Origin: Amycolatopsis rifamycinica | Lineage (GTDB): Bacteria > Actinomycetota > Actinomycetes > Mycobacteriales > Pseudonocardiaceae | Assembly: GCF_000695625.1 (NCBI RefSeq) | Contig: NZ_JMQI01000030.1 | Location: 1 to 64,000, forward strand | Direction: 5' to 3' | DNA: 64,000 nucleotides | Shown: piece after piece, positions 37,280-45,571 of the stretch | How positions within the stretch are numbered: position 1 is the stretch's first letter | How the letters are laid out: each line of letters begins with the position of its first letter | The notes under the pieces: generated by a model | What the model saw: only the letters and a program-made list of their open reading frames with translations | Database searches by the model: none | Told to the model about the DNA's origin: nothing | Program-made: the position numbers and the translations under genes

Positions 37280-37285
37280 TAGGCT
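37280..37285 (+). promoter_or_regulatory. Leaderless-type -10 (TAGGCT) for the KimA-like transporter
   Basis: TAGGCT ends 6 nt before GTG 37292, the same spacing as at other leaderless starts. This favours the second of two adjacent GTG codons as the real start. Confidence 0.5.
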
Positions 37286-37291
37286 TCCGTG

Positions 37292-39325
37292 GTGTCGAAG
37301 TTCCCGACCGTGCTGAAACGCCTGGTCCTCGGACGTCCGTTCCGCAGTGACCGGCTGTCCCACACGCTGCTGCCCAAGCGCATCGCGCTGCCGATCTTCG
37401 CCTCCGACGCGCTCTCGAGCGTGGCGTACGCGCCCGAAGAAATCTTCCTGACGCTGAGCGTGGCGGGCCTGTCCGCGTACGCGCTGGCGCCCTGGATCGG
37501 TATCGCGGTCGCCGTCGTCATGCTCGTCGTCGTCGCCTCCTACCGGCAGAACGTGCACGCCTACCCGAGCGGCGGCGGCGACTACGAGGTCGCCAACACC
37601 AACCTGGGCGGCAAGTTCGGCCTCACCGTGGCCAGCGCACTGCTGGTCGACTACGTGCTCACCGTCGCGGTGTCCACTTCGTCCGGTGTGGCCAACATCG
37701 GCTCGGCGATCCCGTGGGTGGCGCAGCACAAGGTGCTCGCGTCGATCGTCATCGTGGTCGTGCTGACTTCGCTGAACCTGCGCGGCATCCGCGAGTCCGG
37801 CAAGGCCTTCGCGATCCCGACCTACGGGTTCATCGTGGGCATCCTGATCATGGTGGTCTGGGGCCTGGTGCAGGCGGCCACCGGCACCGAGATGAAGGCC
37901 GAAAGCGCCGGCTTCACCCTGAACGCGGAGGGCACCTTCGCCGGCGTGGCGTACGCGTTCCTGGTGCTGCGGGCGTTCTCCTCCGGCGCGGCGGCGCTGA
38001 CCGGCGTCGAGGCGATCAGCAACGGCGTCCCGGCGTTCCAGAAGCCGAAGTCGAAGAACGCGGCGACCACGCTGCTCATGATGGGTGTGCTCGCGGTCAC
38101 CATGCTGGTCGGCATCATCACGCTGGCCACGGTCACCGACGTCAAGTTCGCCGAAGACCCGGCGACGCAGCTGGCCGGCGCGCCCGCGGGCTACGAGCAG
38201 AAGACGATCGTCGCGCAGATCGCGCACGCGGTGTTCGCCGACTTCCCGCCGGCGTTCTACTACATCTCGTTCTCCACCGGCATCATCCTGCTGCTGGCCG
38301 CGAACACCGCGTTCAACGGCTTCCCGGTGCTCGGCTCGATCCTGGCGCAGGACCGCTACCTGCCGCGGCAGCTGCACACCCGCGGCGACCGGCTGGCGTT
38401 CTCCAACGGCATCATCTTCCTGGCCGCCTTCGCGCTGGTCCTCATCATCGCCTTCGACGCCGAGGTCACCCGGCTCATCCAGCTCTACATCGTGGGCGTG
38501 TTCGTGTCGTTCACGGTGAGCCAGGCCGGCATGATCCGGCACTGGAACCGGTTGCTGGCCAGGGAAACCGACCCGGGCGTGCGGCGCCGGATGCGGCGCT
38601 CGCAGACGGTGAACGCCATCGGCCTGACCATGACCGCGACCGTGCTGGTGATCGTGCTCATCACCAAGTTCCTGCTCGGCGCGTGGATCGCGATCGCCGC
38701 CATGGTGGCGATCTACGTGCTGATGACGGCGATCCGGCGGCACTACGACCGGGTGGCCGACGAGCTGAAGGACCTCGGCGACACCCCGACCGTGCTGCCC
38801 TCGCGCAACCACGCCATCGTCCTGGTGTCCAAACTGCACCGTCCGACACTGCGGGCGCTGGCCTACGCCAAGGCGATGCGCCCGGACGTCCTCGAAGCCG
38901 TGACGGTCAATGTGGACGATGCGGACACGCGGCGCCTGACCCAGGAGTGGGACGCGCACAACTTCAAGGTGCCGCTGAAGGTCGTCGAGTCGCCGTACCG
39001 CGAAATCACGAAACCGGTGCTCGACTACGTGAAGCGCGTGCGCGGTGACAATCCGCGCAACGTGGTCACCGTGTTCATCCCGGAGTACGTCGTCGGTCAT
39101 TGGTGGGAGCAGGTGCTGCACAACCAGAGCGCCCTGCGGCTCAAGGGCCGCCTGCTGTTCCAGTCCGGCGTGATCGTGGCGAGCGTGCCGTGGCAGCTGG
39201 AGTCGTCGGCGAAGGCGGCCGCCCGCGTCCGGAACGAGTGGCCGGCGGCCGGGGACGTCCGCCGCGGGTTCTCGCCCGACGCGAAGGCGCCCGTCGCCCC
39301 GAAGCCCAAGGAGCCCGCCGAATGA
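37292..39325 (+). CDS. APC-superfamily K+ transporter, KimA-like
   Basis: A 677-residue transporter with about 12 membrane segments (residues 25-470) and a large cytoplasmic C-terminal domain. FASDALSSVAYAPEEIFL near 30-50 matches the helix-1 region of KimA/KUP-type K+ importers rather than amino-acid permeases. The C-terminal part contains HAIVLVSKLHRPTLRALAYAKAM, a universal-stress-like fold as in KimA. Equivalent to Rv2690c. Its divergence from two TrkA-type regulators strengthens a K+ role. Substrate is inference; an amino-acid permease role is the main alternative. Confidence 0.82.
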   Translation: MSKFPTVLKRLVLGRPFRSDRLSHTLLPKRIALPIFASDALSSVAYAPEEIFLTLSVAGLSAYALAPWIGIAVAVVMLVVVASYRQNVHAYPSGGGDYEVANTNLGGKFGLTVASALLVDYVLTVAVSTSSGVANIGSAIPWVAQHKVLASIVIVVVLTSLNLRGIRESGKAFAIPTYGFIVGILIMVVWGLVQAATGTEMKAESAGFTLNAEGTFAGVAYAFLVLRAFSSGAAALTGVEAISNGVPAFQKPKSKNAATTLLMMGVLAVTMLVGIITLATVTDVKFAEDPATQLAGAPAGYEQKTIVAQIAHAVFADFPPAFYYISFSTGIILLLAANTAFNGFPVLGSILAQDRYLPRQLHTRGDRLAFSNGIIFLAAFALVLIIAFDAEVTRLIQLYIVGVFVSFTVSQAGMIRHWNRLLARETDPGVRRRMRRSQTVNAIGLTMTATVLVIVLITKFLLGAWIAIAAMVAIYVLMTAIRRHYDRVADELKDLGDTPTVLPSRNHAIVLVSKLHRPTLRALAYAKAMRPDVLEAVTVNVDDADTRRLTQEWDAHNFKVPLKVVESPYREITKPVLDYVKRVRGDNPRNVVTVFIPEYVVGHWWEQVLHNQSALRLKGRLLFQSGVIVASVPWQLESSAKAAARVRNEWPAAGDVRRGFSPDAKAPVAPKPKEPAE

Positions 39326-40509
39326 CCGGCTGGCTGGGCCGCGTCCTCGAGGTCGAGGTCGGCGCGGTCGCCCACGGCGGCCACTGCGTCGCGCGTGCGG
39401 AGGGACGGGTCGTGTTCGTCCGGCACGCGCTGCCGGGCGAGCAGGTCCGCGTCGAGATCACCGAGGACAACGGCGGCTCGTTCTGCCGCGGCGACGCCGT
39501 CGAGGTGCTCGTCCCGTCGCCGCACCGGGTCCCGCCGCCGTGCCCGCTGGCCGTGCCCGGCGGCTGCGGCGGCTGCGACTGGCAGCACGCCGAACCGGAC
39601 TACCAGCGCTCCCTCAAGGCCGCGGTGGTGGCCGAGCAGCTGCGGCGGCTGGCCGGGATCGAGCGGGACGTCGTGGTGGAGGCCCTCGACGGCGGGCCGC
39701 TGGACTGGCGCAGCCGCGTCCGGCTGGTCGCGGGGCGTGACGGCCGCGCCGGGCTGCGCGCCCACCACAGCCACCGCGTGGTGGCCCTGGACGACTGCCC
39801 GATCGCCGTCCCCGGCGAGCTCGACGACGTCCTGGCGCGGCGCTGGCGGCCGGGCAGCGAGCTGGAGGTCACCCAGGACGGCGACGGCAGCGTGCACGTC
39901 CGGGAACTGTCGACGGTGCGCGGCAAGGTCCGGGCGCGGCAGCTGACCGGCGGCGTCGCGGTCCAGCACGCGGCGGGCCGCGACTGGCGCCTCGACGCCC
40001 ACGGTTTCTGGCAGGTCCACCCGGCGGCGGCGTCGACGCTGGCGGCGGTCGTGGGGGAGTGGGCGGAGGCACCGGCGGGTGGGTCCGCCTGGGACCTGTA
40101 CGCCGGGGTCGGGCTGTTCGCCTCGGTGCTGGCGGCCCAGGTCGGCACCGCGGGCCGCGTCCTGGCGGTCGAGTCGGGGCGGCGCGCGGTCGCGGACGGC
40201 GAGCGCAACCTCGCGGACCTGCCGCAGGTCTCGTGGCGCGCCGGGCGGGTGGAGCACGCGCTGGCGTCGGCGGACAAGCCGGTCGACGTGGTGGTGCTGG
40301 ACCCGCCCCGCAAGGGCGCGGGCAAGGCGGTCGTGGAGTCGATCGTGGCGGGCGCCCCGGACCGGATCGTGTACGTCGCCTGCGACCCGGCGGCGCTGGC
40401 GCGCGATGTGGCGACCTTCGCCGCCCACGGGTATTCGCTGACCGACCTGCGGGCGTTCGACGCGTTCCCGATGACCCACCACGTGGAGTGCGTGGCGCTG
40501 CTCTCCTGA
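39322..40509 (+). CDS. TRAM-domain SAM-dependent RNA methyltransferase (TrmA/RlmD family)
   Basis: A 395-residue m5U-type RNA methyltransferase. The N-terminal TRAM domain (about 6-66) contains EVGAVAHGGHCVARAEGRVVF. An Fe-S-like cysteine set follows (PPPCPLAVPGGCGGCDW near 72-90). The SAM domain includes WDLYAGVGLFASVLAAQVG; VVVLDPPRKGAGKAV and VYVACDPAALARDVATF hold the catalytic region, the Cys in YVACDP being the likely nucleophile. ATG 39322 overlaps the transporter stop (ATGA), a conserved pair (Rv2690c-Rv2689c). tRNA versus rRNA target cannot be decided. Confidence 0.9.
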   Translation: MTGWLGRVLEVEVGAVAHGGHCVARAEGRVVFVRHALPGEQVRVEITEDNGGSFCRGDAVEVLVPSPHRVPPPCPLAVPGGCGGCDWQHAEPDYQRSLKAAVVAEQLRRLAGIERDVVVEALDGGPLDWRSRVRLVAGRDGRAGLRAHHSHRVVALDDCPIAVPGELDDVLARRWRPGSELEVTQDGDGSVHVRELSTVRGKVRARQLTGGVAVQHAAGRDWRLDAHGFWQVHPAAASTLAAVVGEWAEAPAGGSAWDLYAGVGLFASVLAAQVGTAGRVLAVESGRRAVADGERNLADLPQVSWRAGRVEHALASADKPVDVVVLDPPRKGAGKAVVESIVAGAPDRIVYVACDPAALARDVATFAAHGYSLTDLRAFDAFPMTHHVECVALLS

Positions 40510-40550
40510 CCCGTCTTCCCCGCCTCGCCGGAATTGTCGGTGGTGGTCGG

Positions 40551-40556
40551 CACACT
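40551..40556 (+). promoter_or_regulatory. Leaderless-type -10 (CACACT)
   Basis: CACACT ends 6 nt before ATG 40563, and there is no purine-rich ribosome-binding sequence between them. Confidence 0.4.
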
Positions 40557-40562
40557 GGGCCC

Positions 40563-41126
40563 ATGACCGGACTCGACGACTTCGACCGGGCGGCTTCGAC
40601 GGTGACCGGCCTGGTCACGGCGGTCCGCGCGGACCAGTGGGCCCTCCCGACGGCGTGCGCGGACTGGGACGTGCGCGCCGTGGTGAACCACCTGGCGCAC
40701 GGCAACGCGAAGGTGGCGTTCTGGGCGGGCACGGCCCCACCGGCCCCGGACGGCGACTACCTGGGTGCCTCGCCGGCGGAAGCGTTCGCCGAGTCGGTGA
40801 CGGCGGCTCGGGCGGTGCTGGCCGAGCCCGGCCTGTTCACCCGCCAGGTGACGACGCCGCTCGGCGAGGTACCGGGGGTGTTCCTGGTGCACATGAGGGT
40901 GAACGAGTACCTCGCCCACGGCTGGGACATCGCCGACGCGACGGGCCGGCCGACGGATTTCCTGCCGGACCTGGCGGAGCGGGCGCTGCGGCAGTGGCAG
41001 TCCCGCTTCGGCGCGGCCCCTCGCCGGCCGGGCGGACCGTTCGGCCCGGAGGTCGAGCCACGACCGGACGCGACGCCGGCGGACAGGCTGGCGGCGTTCC
41101 TGGGGCGGAAGGCGGTGAACGGGTAA
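40563..41126 (+). CDS. TIGR03086-like / mycothiol-dependent maleylpyruvate isomerase family protein
   Basis: A 187-residue DinB-fold protein. FDRAASTVTGLVTAVRADQW and WDVRAVVNHLAHGNAKVAFWAG (about 8-60) are the first helices, and VHMRVNEYLAHGWDIADATG (near 110-128) the second; His residues in VNHLAHG, VHM and HGWD are candidate metal ligands. This family contains mycothiol-dependent isomerases and other mycothiol transferases. The start is probably leaderless (CACACT 6 nt upstream). Individual function unknown. Confidence 0.8.
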   Translation: MTGLDDFDRAASTVTGLVTAVRADQWALPTACADWDVRAVVNHLAHGNAKVAFWAGTAPPAPDGDYLGASPAEAFAESVTAARAVLAEPGLFTRQVTTPLGEVPGVFLVHMRVNEYLAHGWDIADATGRPTDFLPDLAERALRQWQSRFGAAPRRPGGPFGPEVEPRPDATPADRLAAFLGRKAVNG

Positions 41127-41521
41127 GACGGGTGGGGCGTTGCTTCGGTTGACCGGCGGCGTGGGGTGAGTTCGCCGGGCGCTTCGGCACGCCGGTAGGC
41201 CGCGGGTTTCGGCACCGCCGCCTCTCCTGCCACGGCGGCGGTGGCTCTGCTGGCGGATCCGGGCGGCGAAGTGGCGGCTCAGCCTGCGCGGCTGGCCGCT
41301 GGCGGCTGAGGGATGCCTGCCGCTCGGCCGGTACGGCGGAACCGGGTGGCGAGATGGCGTTCAGTTTGCCGACGCTCGGCGGTGCGCTCCTCAGCCGCGC
41401 GGGTTGCCGTCGCTGGCCTCAGCGTGCCCGGCGCCCCCTGGCGCCACCCGCCGCGCCGCCGGCCGGAGGCGGGCTGCTCCCGGCAGCGTCACCACCGGCC
41501 CCAGGAGGCAGCGCAAGGCGT
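41127..41521. other. 395-bp intergenic region without identifiable gene
   Basis: This gap lies between convergent genes. Reading frames that cross it are low-complexity and Arg/Pro-rich, and none has a ribosome-binding site. It holds scattered GGCGGC/GCCGCC-type short repeats; I see no clear hairpin terminator. Confidence 0.5.
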
Positions 41522-43000
41522 TCAGCCCGAAAACCAGCGCTGGGGCGACGGCCGCAGGTTCTGGTAGATGTGCTTGACCTCGGTGTACTCCGCCAGCCCC
41601 GTCGGGCCCAGCTCGCGGCCGGATCCGGACTGCTTGTAGCCGCCCCACTCGGCCTGGGGCAGGTACGGGTGGAAGTCGTTGATCCACACCGTTCCGTGGC
41701 GCAGCCGCCCCGCCACGCGCTGGGCCCGGCCCGCGTCCTGCGTGAACACCGCGCCGGCCAGGCCGTAGCAGGTGTCGTTGGCGATGCGGACCGCGTCGTC
41801 CTCGTCGGTGAACGTCTCGACCGTCAGCACCGGGCCGAACGACTCGTCGACCACCGCCGACGAACCCTGTTTCACCTGGTCGAGGATGGTCGGCAGGTAG
41901 TAGAAGCCGTCGGCCAGTGCCGCGTCGTCCGGACGGCGGCCGCCCGTGCGCAGCACCGCGCCTTCGGCCAGCGCCGCCGCCACGTACGCCTCCACCTTCG
42001 CCCGGTGCGCCGCCGAGATCAGCGGGCCGGTTTCCGCCCGCGGGTCGAACGGGCCGCCCAGGCGGATCCGCTCGGCGCGGCGCACCAGCTCGGCGACGAA
42101 CTCGTCGTGCCACTCCCGCTGCACGATCAGCCGCGCGCCCGCCGAGCACACCTGGCCGGAGTGCAGGAACACCGCCGTCAGCGCGTAGTCGACCGCCGTC
42201 TCGAAGTCGGCGTCGGCGAATACCACGTTCGGGTTCTTCCCGCCCAGCTCCAGCGCCACCTTCTTGACCGTGGCGGCCGCCGCGGCGGCGATGGTCCTCC
42301 CGGTCGCCAGGCCGCCGGTGAACGACACGAGGTCGACGTCCGGGTGCGCCGCCAGCGGCGCCCCCACCTCGGCGCCCGCGCCGAGCACCAGGTTGCCCAC
42401 GCCCGGCGGCAGGCCGGCTTCGGTGAGCAGCTTCAGGAACAGGATCGCGGTGTGCGGGGTCAGCTCGCTGGGCTTGAGCACGAACGTGTTGCCCGCGGCC
42501 AGCGCCGGCGCGATCTTCCACACGGTCTGCAGCAGCGGGTAGTTCCACGGCGTAATCAGCGCGCAGACGCCGACCGGCTCGTGCACGATCCGGCTGAACG
42601 CGTCCGGGTTGCCGGTGTCGACGACGCGCCCCGCGTCCTGCGCCGCGAGCTTGCCGAAGTAGCGCAGGCAGGCCGCGATGTCGGCCATGTCGTACCGGCT
42701 CTCGACCAGGCGTTTGCCGGTGTCGAGCGACTCGGCGCGGGCGAACGCCTCCGCGTCGCGGTCCAGCAGCTCCGCCGCCCGCAGCAGCAGGTCGCCGCGC
42801 ACGTGGGCGGGCGTACCCGGCCACGGGCCGGTGTCGAACGCCCGGCGCGCCGCCGCGATGGCGGCCTCGGTGTCCTTGGCGGTGCCCTCGGCGACCGTCG
42901 CGACCAGGGAGCCGTCGGCCGGGCAGCGGATCTCCCGCCGGGCGCCGTCCACCGCGTCCACCCATTCGCCGCCGATGAAGAAATCCGCCATGCCTTCCAT
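41522..43000 (-). CDS. Aldehyde dehydrogenase, betaine/amino-aldehyde type
   Basis: A 492-residue NAD(P)+-dependent dehydrogenase. Cofactor and catalytic sites: TPWNYPLLQTVWKIAPALAAGNT, VSFTGGLATGRTI, LELGGKNPNVVF with the catalytic Glu near residue 250 and SGQVCSAGARL with the nucleophilic Cys near 284. The C-terminus, WGGYKQSGSGRELGPTGLAEYTEVKHIY, is typical of betaine aldehyde / aminoaldehyde dehydrogenases. Start ATG 43000 versus ATG 42991 is open: GGAAGG lies between them, too close to the second. Divergent from dxs. A glycine-betaine or polyamine role is inferred only. Confidence 0.88.
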   Translation of the reverse strand: MEGMADFFIGGEWVDAVDGARREIRCPADGSLVATVAEGTAKDTEAAIAAARRAFDTGPWPGTPAHVRGDLLLRAAELLDRDAEAFARAESLDTGKRLVESRYDMADIAACLRYFGKLAAQDAGRVVDTGNPDAFSRIVHEPVGVCALITPWNYPLLQTVWKIAPALAAGNTFVLKPSELTPHTAILFLKLLTEAGLPPGVGNLVLGAGAEVGAPLAAHPDVDLVSFTGGLATGRTIAAAAAATVKKVALELGGKNPNVVFADADFETAVDYALTAVFLHSGQVCSAGARLIVQREWHDEFVAELVRRAERIRLGGPFDPRAETGPLISAAHRAKVEAYVAAALAEGAVLRTGGRRPDDAALADGFYYLPTILDQVKQGSSAVVDESFGPVLTVETFTDEDDAVRIANDTCYGLAGAVFTQDAGRAQRVAGRLRHGTVWINDFHPYLPQAEWGGYKQSGSGRELGPTGLAEYTEVKHIYQNLRPSPQRWFSG

Positions 43001-43129
43001 TCTCGTGGCCACGCGGTGTGACCGCCACAGCGACGCGGGGAGACGAGGTTCACCCCGGGTGCTGACCGGCGGTCGCGCTCCGGTTGTGACGCCGGACGCG
43101 GCCTGCGGCCCCGCTCTGGCGGGTCTCCG

Positions 43130-43135
43130 TAGACT
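43130..43135 (+). promoter_or_regulatory. Promoter -10 (TAGACT) for dxs
   Basis: TAGACT lies 32 bp before the dxs GTG, giving a short leader of about 25 nt that includes the AGGTGGAG ribosome-binding site. No clear -35. Confidence 0.45.
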
Positions 43136-43166
43136 GGCCGGAACCGAGCGAGTGAGGTGGAGACGA

Positions 43167-45077
43167 GTGACGATGCTGGAGTCCGTGAGCGGACCGGCGG
43201 ACCTGAAGCGCATGAGTGTCGAGGACCTCGGCGAACTGGCCGCCGAGATCCGGGACTTCCTCGTCGACAAGGTCCGCCGGGCGGGCGGCCACCTGGGGCC
43301 GAACCTCGGCGTCGTCGAGCTGACCCTGGCCCTGCACCGCGTGTTCGACTCGCCGCGCGACGCGATCGTGTGGGACGTCGGTCACCAGGCGTACGTGCAC
43401 AAGCTCGTCACCGGCCGGGCGGCCGGGTTCGACCTGCTGCGCCAGACCGGCGGGGTCACCGGCTACCCGTCGCGTGCGGAGAGCGAGCACGACTGGGTGG
43501 AGAGCAGCCACGCGTCGTCCGGCTTGTCCTATGTGGACGGCCTGGCGAAGGCGTTCGAGCTGGCCGGCGGCGGGCGGCACGCGATCGCCGTCGTCGGCGA
43601 CGGCGCGCTCACCGGCGGCATGTGCTGGGAGGCGCTCAACAACATCGCCGCGCACAAGGAGCGCCCGGTCGTCATCGTGATCAACGACAACGGCCGCTCG
43701 TACTCGCCCACCATCGGCGGCCTGGCCGACCACCTCGCGGCGCTGCGCCTGCAGCCCGGCTACGAGCGGCTCCTCGACGGCGGCCGCGAGATCCTCAAGC
43801 ACACCCCGGTCGTCGGCAAGCCGATCTACGCCGCGCTGCACGCCGCGAAGGCCGGCCTGAAGGACGCGCTCAGCCCGCAGGCGATGTTCTCCGACCTTGG
43901 CCTGAAGTACCTCGGCCCGGTCGACGGCCACGACCAGGTGGCGCTGGAGAAGGCCCTGCACAGCGCGCGCTCCTTCGGCGGCGCGGTGATCGTGCACGTC
44001 GTCACCGAGAAGGGCCACGGCTACGCGCCGGCGGTCAACAACCAGCACGACCAGATGCACCAGACCGACCCGATCGACCCGGAGACCGGCCTGCCGCCGG
44101 TGAAGGGCCCGAGCTGGACCGGCGTGTTCGGCGACGAGCTGGCGAAGATCGGCGCCGAGCGCGAGGACGTCGTCGCGATCACCGCGGCGATGCTGCGCTC
44201 GACCGGGCTGGACAAGTTCGCCGAGTCGTTCCCGGACCGCTGGTACGACGTCGGCATCGCCGAACAGCACGCGGTCACCTCGGCCGCGGGGCTCGCGATG
44301 GGCGGGCTGCACCCGGTCGTGGCGATCTACTCGACGTTCCTCAACCGCGCGTTCGACCAGGTGCTGATGGACGTGGCGCTGCACCGCCTGCCGGTGACGC
44401 TGGTGCTCGACCGGGCCGGCATCACCGGGCCGGACGGGCCGAGCCACCACGGCATGTGGGACCTCTCGCTGCTCGGCATGGTCCCGGGCATGCGGGTGGC
44501 GGCGCCGCGTGACCCGGCCACGCTGCGCGAAGAGCTGAACGAGGCCGTCGACGTGGCCGACGGGCCGACGGCGCTGCGGTTCTCGAAGGGCAAGGTCGGC
44601 ACGGACGTGACCGCGGTCGAGCGGATCGGCACCGTCGACGTGCTGCGCCGCCCGGCCGAAGGCGCGGACGTGCTCCTGGTGACGGTCGGCGCGTTCGCGA
44701 CCCTCGGGCTGGCGGCCGCGGACCGGCTGGCCGACCAGGGCATCGGCGTGACGGTGGTGGACCCGCGCTGGGTGCTGCCGGTGCCGGCGGAGCTCGTCGC
44801 GCTGGCTTCGCAGCACAAGCTCGTGGTGACCGTGGAGGACAGCGGACGGCACGGTGGGTTCGGGTCGGCTTTGGCCGCCCTGTTCCGGGACGCCGAGTGC
44901 GACGTCCCGTTGCGGGACCTGGCCGTGCCGCAGTCGTTCCACGACCACGGCAGCCGCGACGAGGTGCTGGGCCGGATCGGCCTGACGGCGCAGGACGTCG
45001 CCCGCCGGGTGACGGAGTGGGCGTCGGGGCGGCTGGGCTCGGAGGAGCCGGCGCGCAAGGACGCGAACCGCAGCTGA
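43167..45077 (+). CDS. dxs: 1-deoxy-D-xylulose-5-phosphate synthase
   Basis: A 636-residue thiamine-diphosphate enzyme that condenses pyruvate and glyceraldehyde-3-phosphate, the first step of the methylerythritol phosphate isoprenoid route. GDGALTGGMCWEALNNI near residue 145 is the ThDP/Mg2+ motif; VWDVGHQAYVHKLVTGR and ESSHASSGLSYVDGLAKA are strong Dxs marks; GIAEQHAVTSAAGLAMGG near 360 carries the catalytic Glu. GTG 43167 has AGGTGGAG upstream; ATG 43173 is an alternative two codons in. It closes the conserved core block and is followed by the IS110 scar. Confidence 0.97.
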   Translation: MTMLESVSGPADLKRMSVEDLGELAAEIRDFLVDKVRRAGGHLGPNLGVVELTLALHRVFDSPRDAIVWDVGHQAYVHKLVTGRAAGFDLLRQTGGVTGYPSRAESEHDWVESSHASSGLSYVDGLAKAFELAGGGRHAIAVVGDGALTGGMCWEALNNIAAHKERPVVIVINDNGRSYSPTIGGLADHLAALRLQPGYERLLDGGREILKHTPVVGKPIYAALHAAKAGLKDALSPQAMFSDLGLKYLGPVDGHDQVALEKALHSARSFGGAVIVHVVTEKGHGYAPAVNNQHDQMHQTDPIDPETGLPPVKGPSWTGVFGDELAKIGAEREDVVAITAAMLRSTGLDKFAESFPDRWYDVGIAEQHAVTSAAGLAMGGLHPVVAIYSTFLNRAFDQVLMDVALHRLPVTLVLDRAGITGPDGPSHHGMWDLSLLGMVPGMRVAAPRDPATLREELNEAVDVADGPTALRFSKGKVGTDVTAVERIGTVDVLRRPAEGADVLLVTVGAFATLGLAAADRLADQGIGVTVVDPRWVLPVPAELVALASQHKLVVTVEDSGRHGGFGSALAALFRDAECDVPLRDLAVPQSFHDHGSRDEVLGRIGLTAQDVARRVTEWASGRLGSEEPARKDANRS

Positions 45078-45145
45078 TCGCGGACGGTTCGATCACCGCC
45101 GGGAAACAGCCGCCCGAACCGGCTACGCACGGCGAAGGGCGTCGG

Positions 45146-45151
45146 TAGCCT
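45146..45151 (+). promoter_or_regulatory. Leaderless-type -10 (TAGCCT) before the truncated gene
   Basis: TAGCCT lies 7 nt before GTG 45159, so the truncated gene still carries a plausible promoter and would be transcribed into the IS-derived fragment. Confidence 0.45.
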
Positions 45152-45158
45152 CGGCGGG

Positions 45159-45320
45159 GTGAACCCCGATCCCCTGCTCGACAGCTTGCGCGCCGCGGTC
45201 ACCGCGGCCCCCGAGGACGTTCCGCTCCGGCTGCACCTGGCCGGTCTGCTCCTCGACCGCGGGGCGCGCGACGACGCCGTCGCGCACCTGGGCACCTGCC
45301 CAACACCGAACCCAAGTTGA
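45159..45320 (+). pseudogene. Truncated gene fragment (TPR-like N-terminus) fused to IS110 debris
   Basis: The first 45 codons read MNPDPLLDSLRAAVTAAPED and LRLHLAGLLLDRGARDDAVAHL. This Ala/Leu-rich helix pair with a repeat-like spacing resembles the N-terminal TPR segment found on actinobacterial ATPases. At about 45291-45298 the sequence changes to IS110-like DNA read in another frame, and a stop follows at 45318. The rest of the gene is missing, so this is a 5' remnant after a deletion or insertion. What the parent protein was is inference. Confidence 0.6.
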
Positions 45321-45395
45321 AGGCCCTGTTCGACAAGCTCGCCGGGCGTGGTCCGCTGCTGGTCGTGGTCGATCAACCGGCCACGATCGACCGAC
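45296..45395 (+). mobile_element. IS110-family transposase fragment (plus strand)
   Basis: In the frame starting at 45296 the translation is LPNTEPKLKALFDKLAGR followed by GPLLVVVDQPATI. This matches the N-terminal RuvC-like domain of IS110-type transposases (helix, then strand with VVVDQPA). It breaks off after ATI near 45390, where the opposite-strand fragment begins. No complete transposase or terminal repeats remain. Confidence 0.7.
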
Positions 45396-45431
45396 GTCCA
45401 AGCCGATAAACACCCCGAAGCTGCTGCTCAT
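45387..45431 (-). mobile_element. IS110-family transposase start fragment (minus strand)
   Basis: Read from 45431 on the minus strand, the frame gives MSSSFGVFIGLDVG, the very start of an IS110-type transposase with the first catalytic Asp of the DEDD triad (GLDVG). It abuts the plus-strand fragment head-to-head at about 45387-45395, so two pieces of the same gene region are joined in opposite orientation. Confidence 0.7.
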
Positions 45432-45571
45432 CCACCAGCCGTTCGTTCGCCGTGAGTGGTCACGGGGTCTCAGGCCGCCGCGGGGAAAGTGCCGGTCGCC
45501 GTGAGCTGAGCCGAGGCGAAGACCTCCGGCGAGCGCTGCGTCGGCCGTCGGCAGCGGCGTGCTCCGGGCGC
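45432..45571. other. 140-bp segment between the IS110 scar and the aldehyde dehydrogenase gene
   Basis: No gene is evident. The stretch just outside the transposase start could be leftover IS110 end sequence, where this family encodes its bridge RNA, but it is too short and degenerate to say so. Confidence 0.4.

Noticed and set aside
41313..41567. Small plus-strand gene in the 41-kb gap
   Set aside because: Arg/Pro-rich, no ribosome-binding site, and it overlaps the aldehyde dehydrogenase 3' end.
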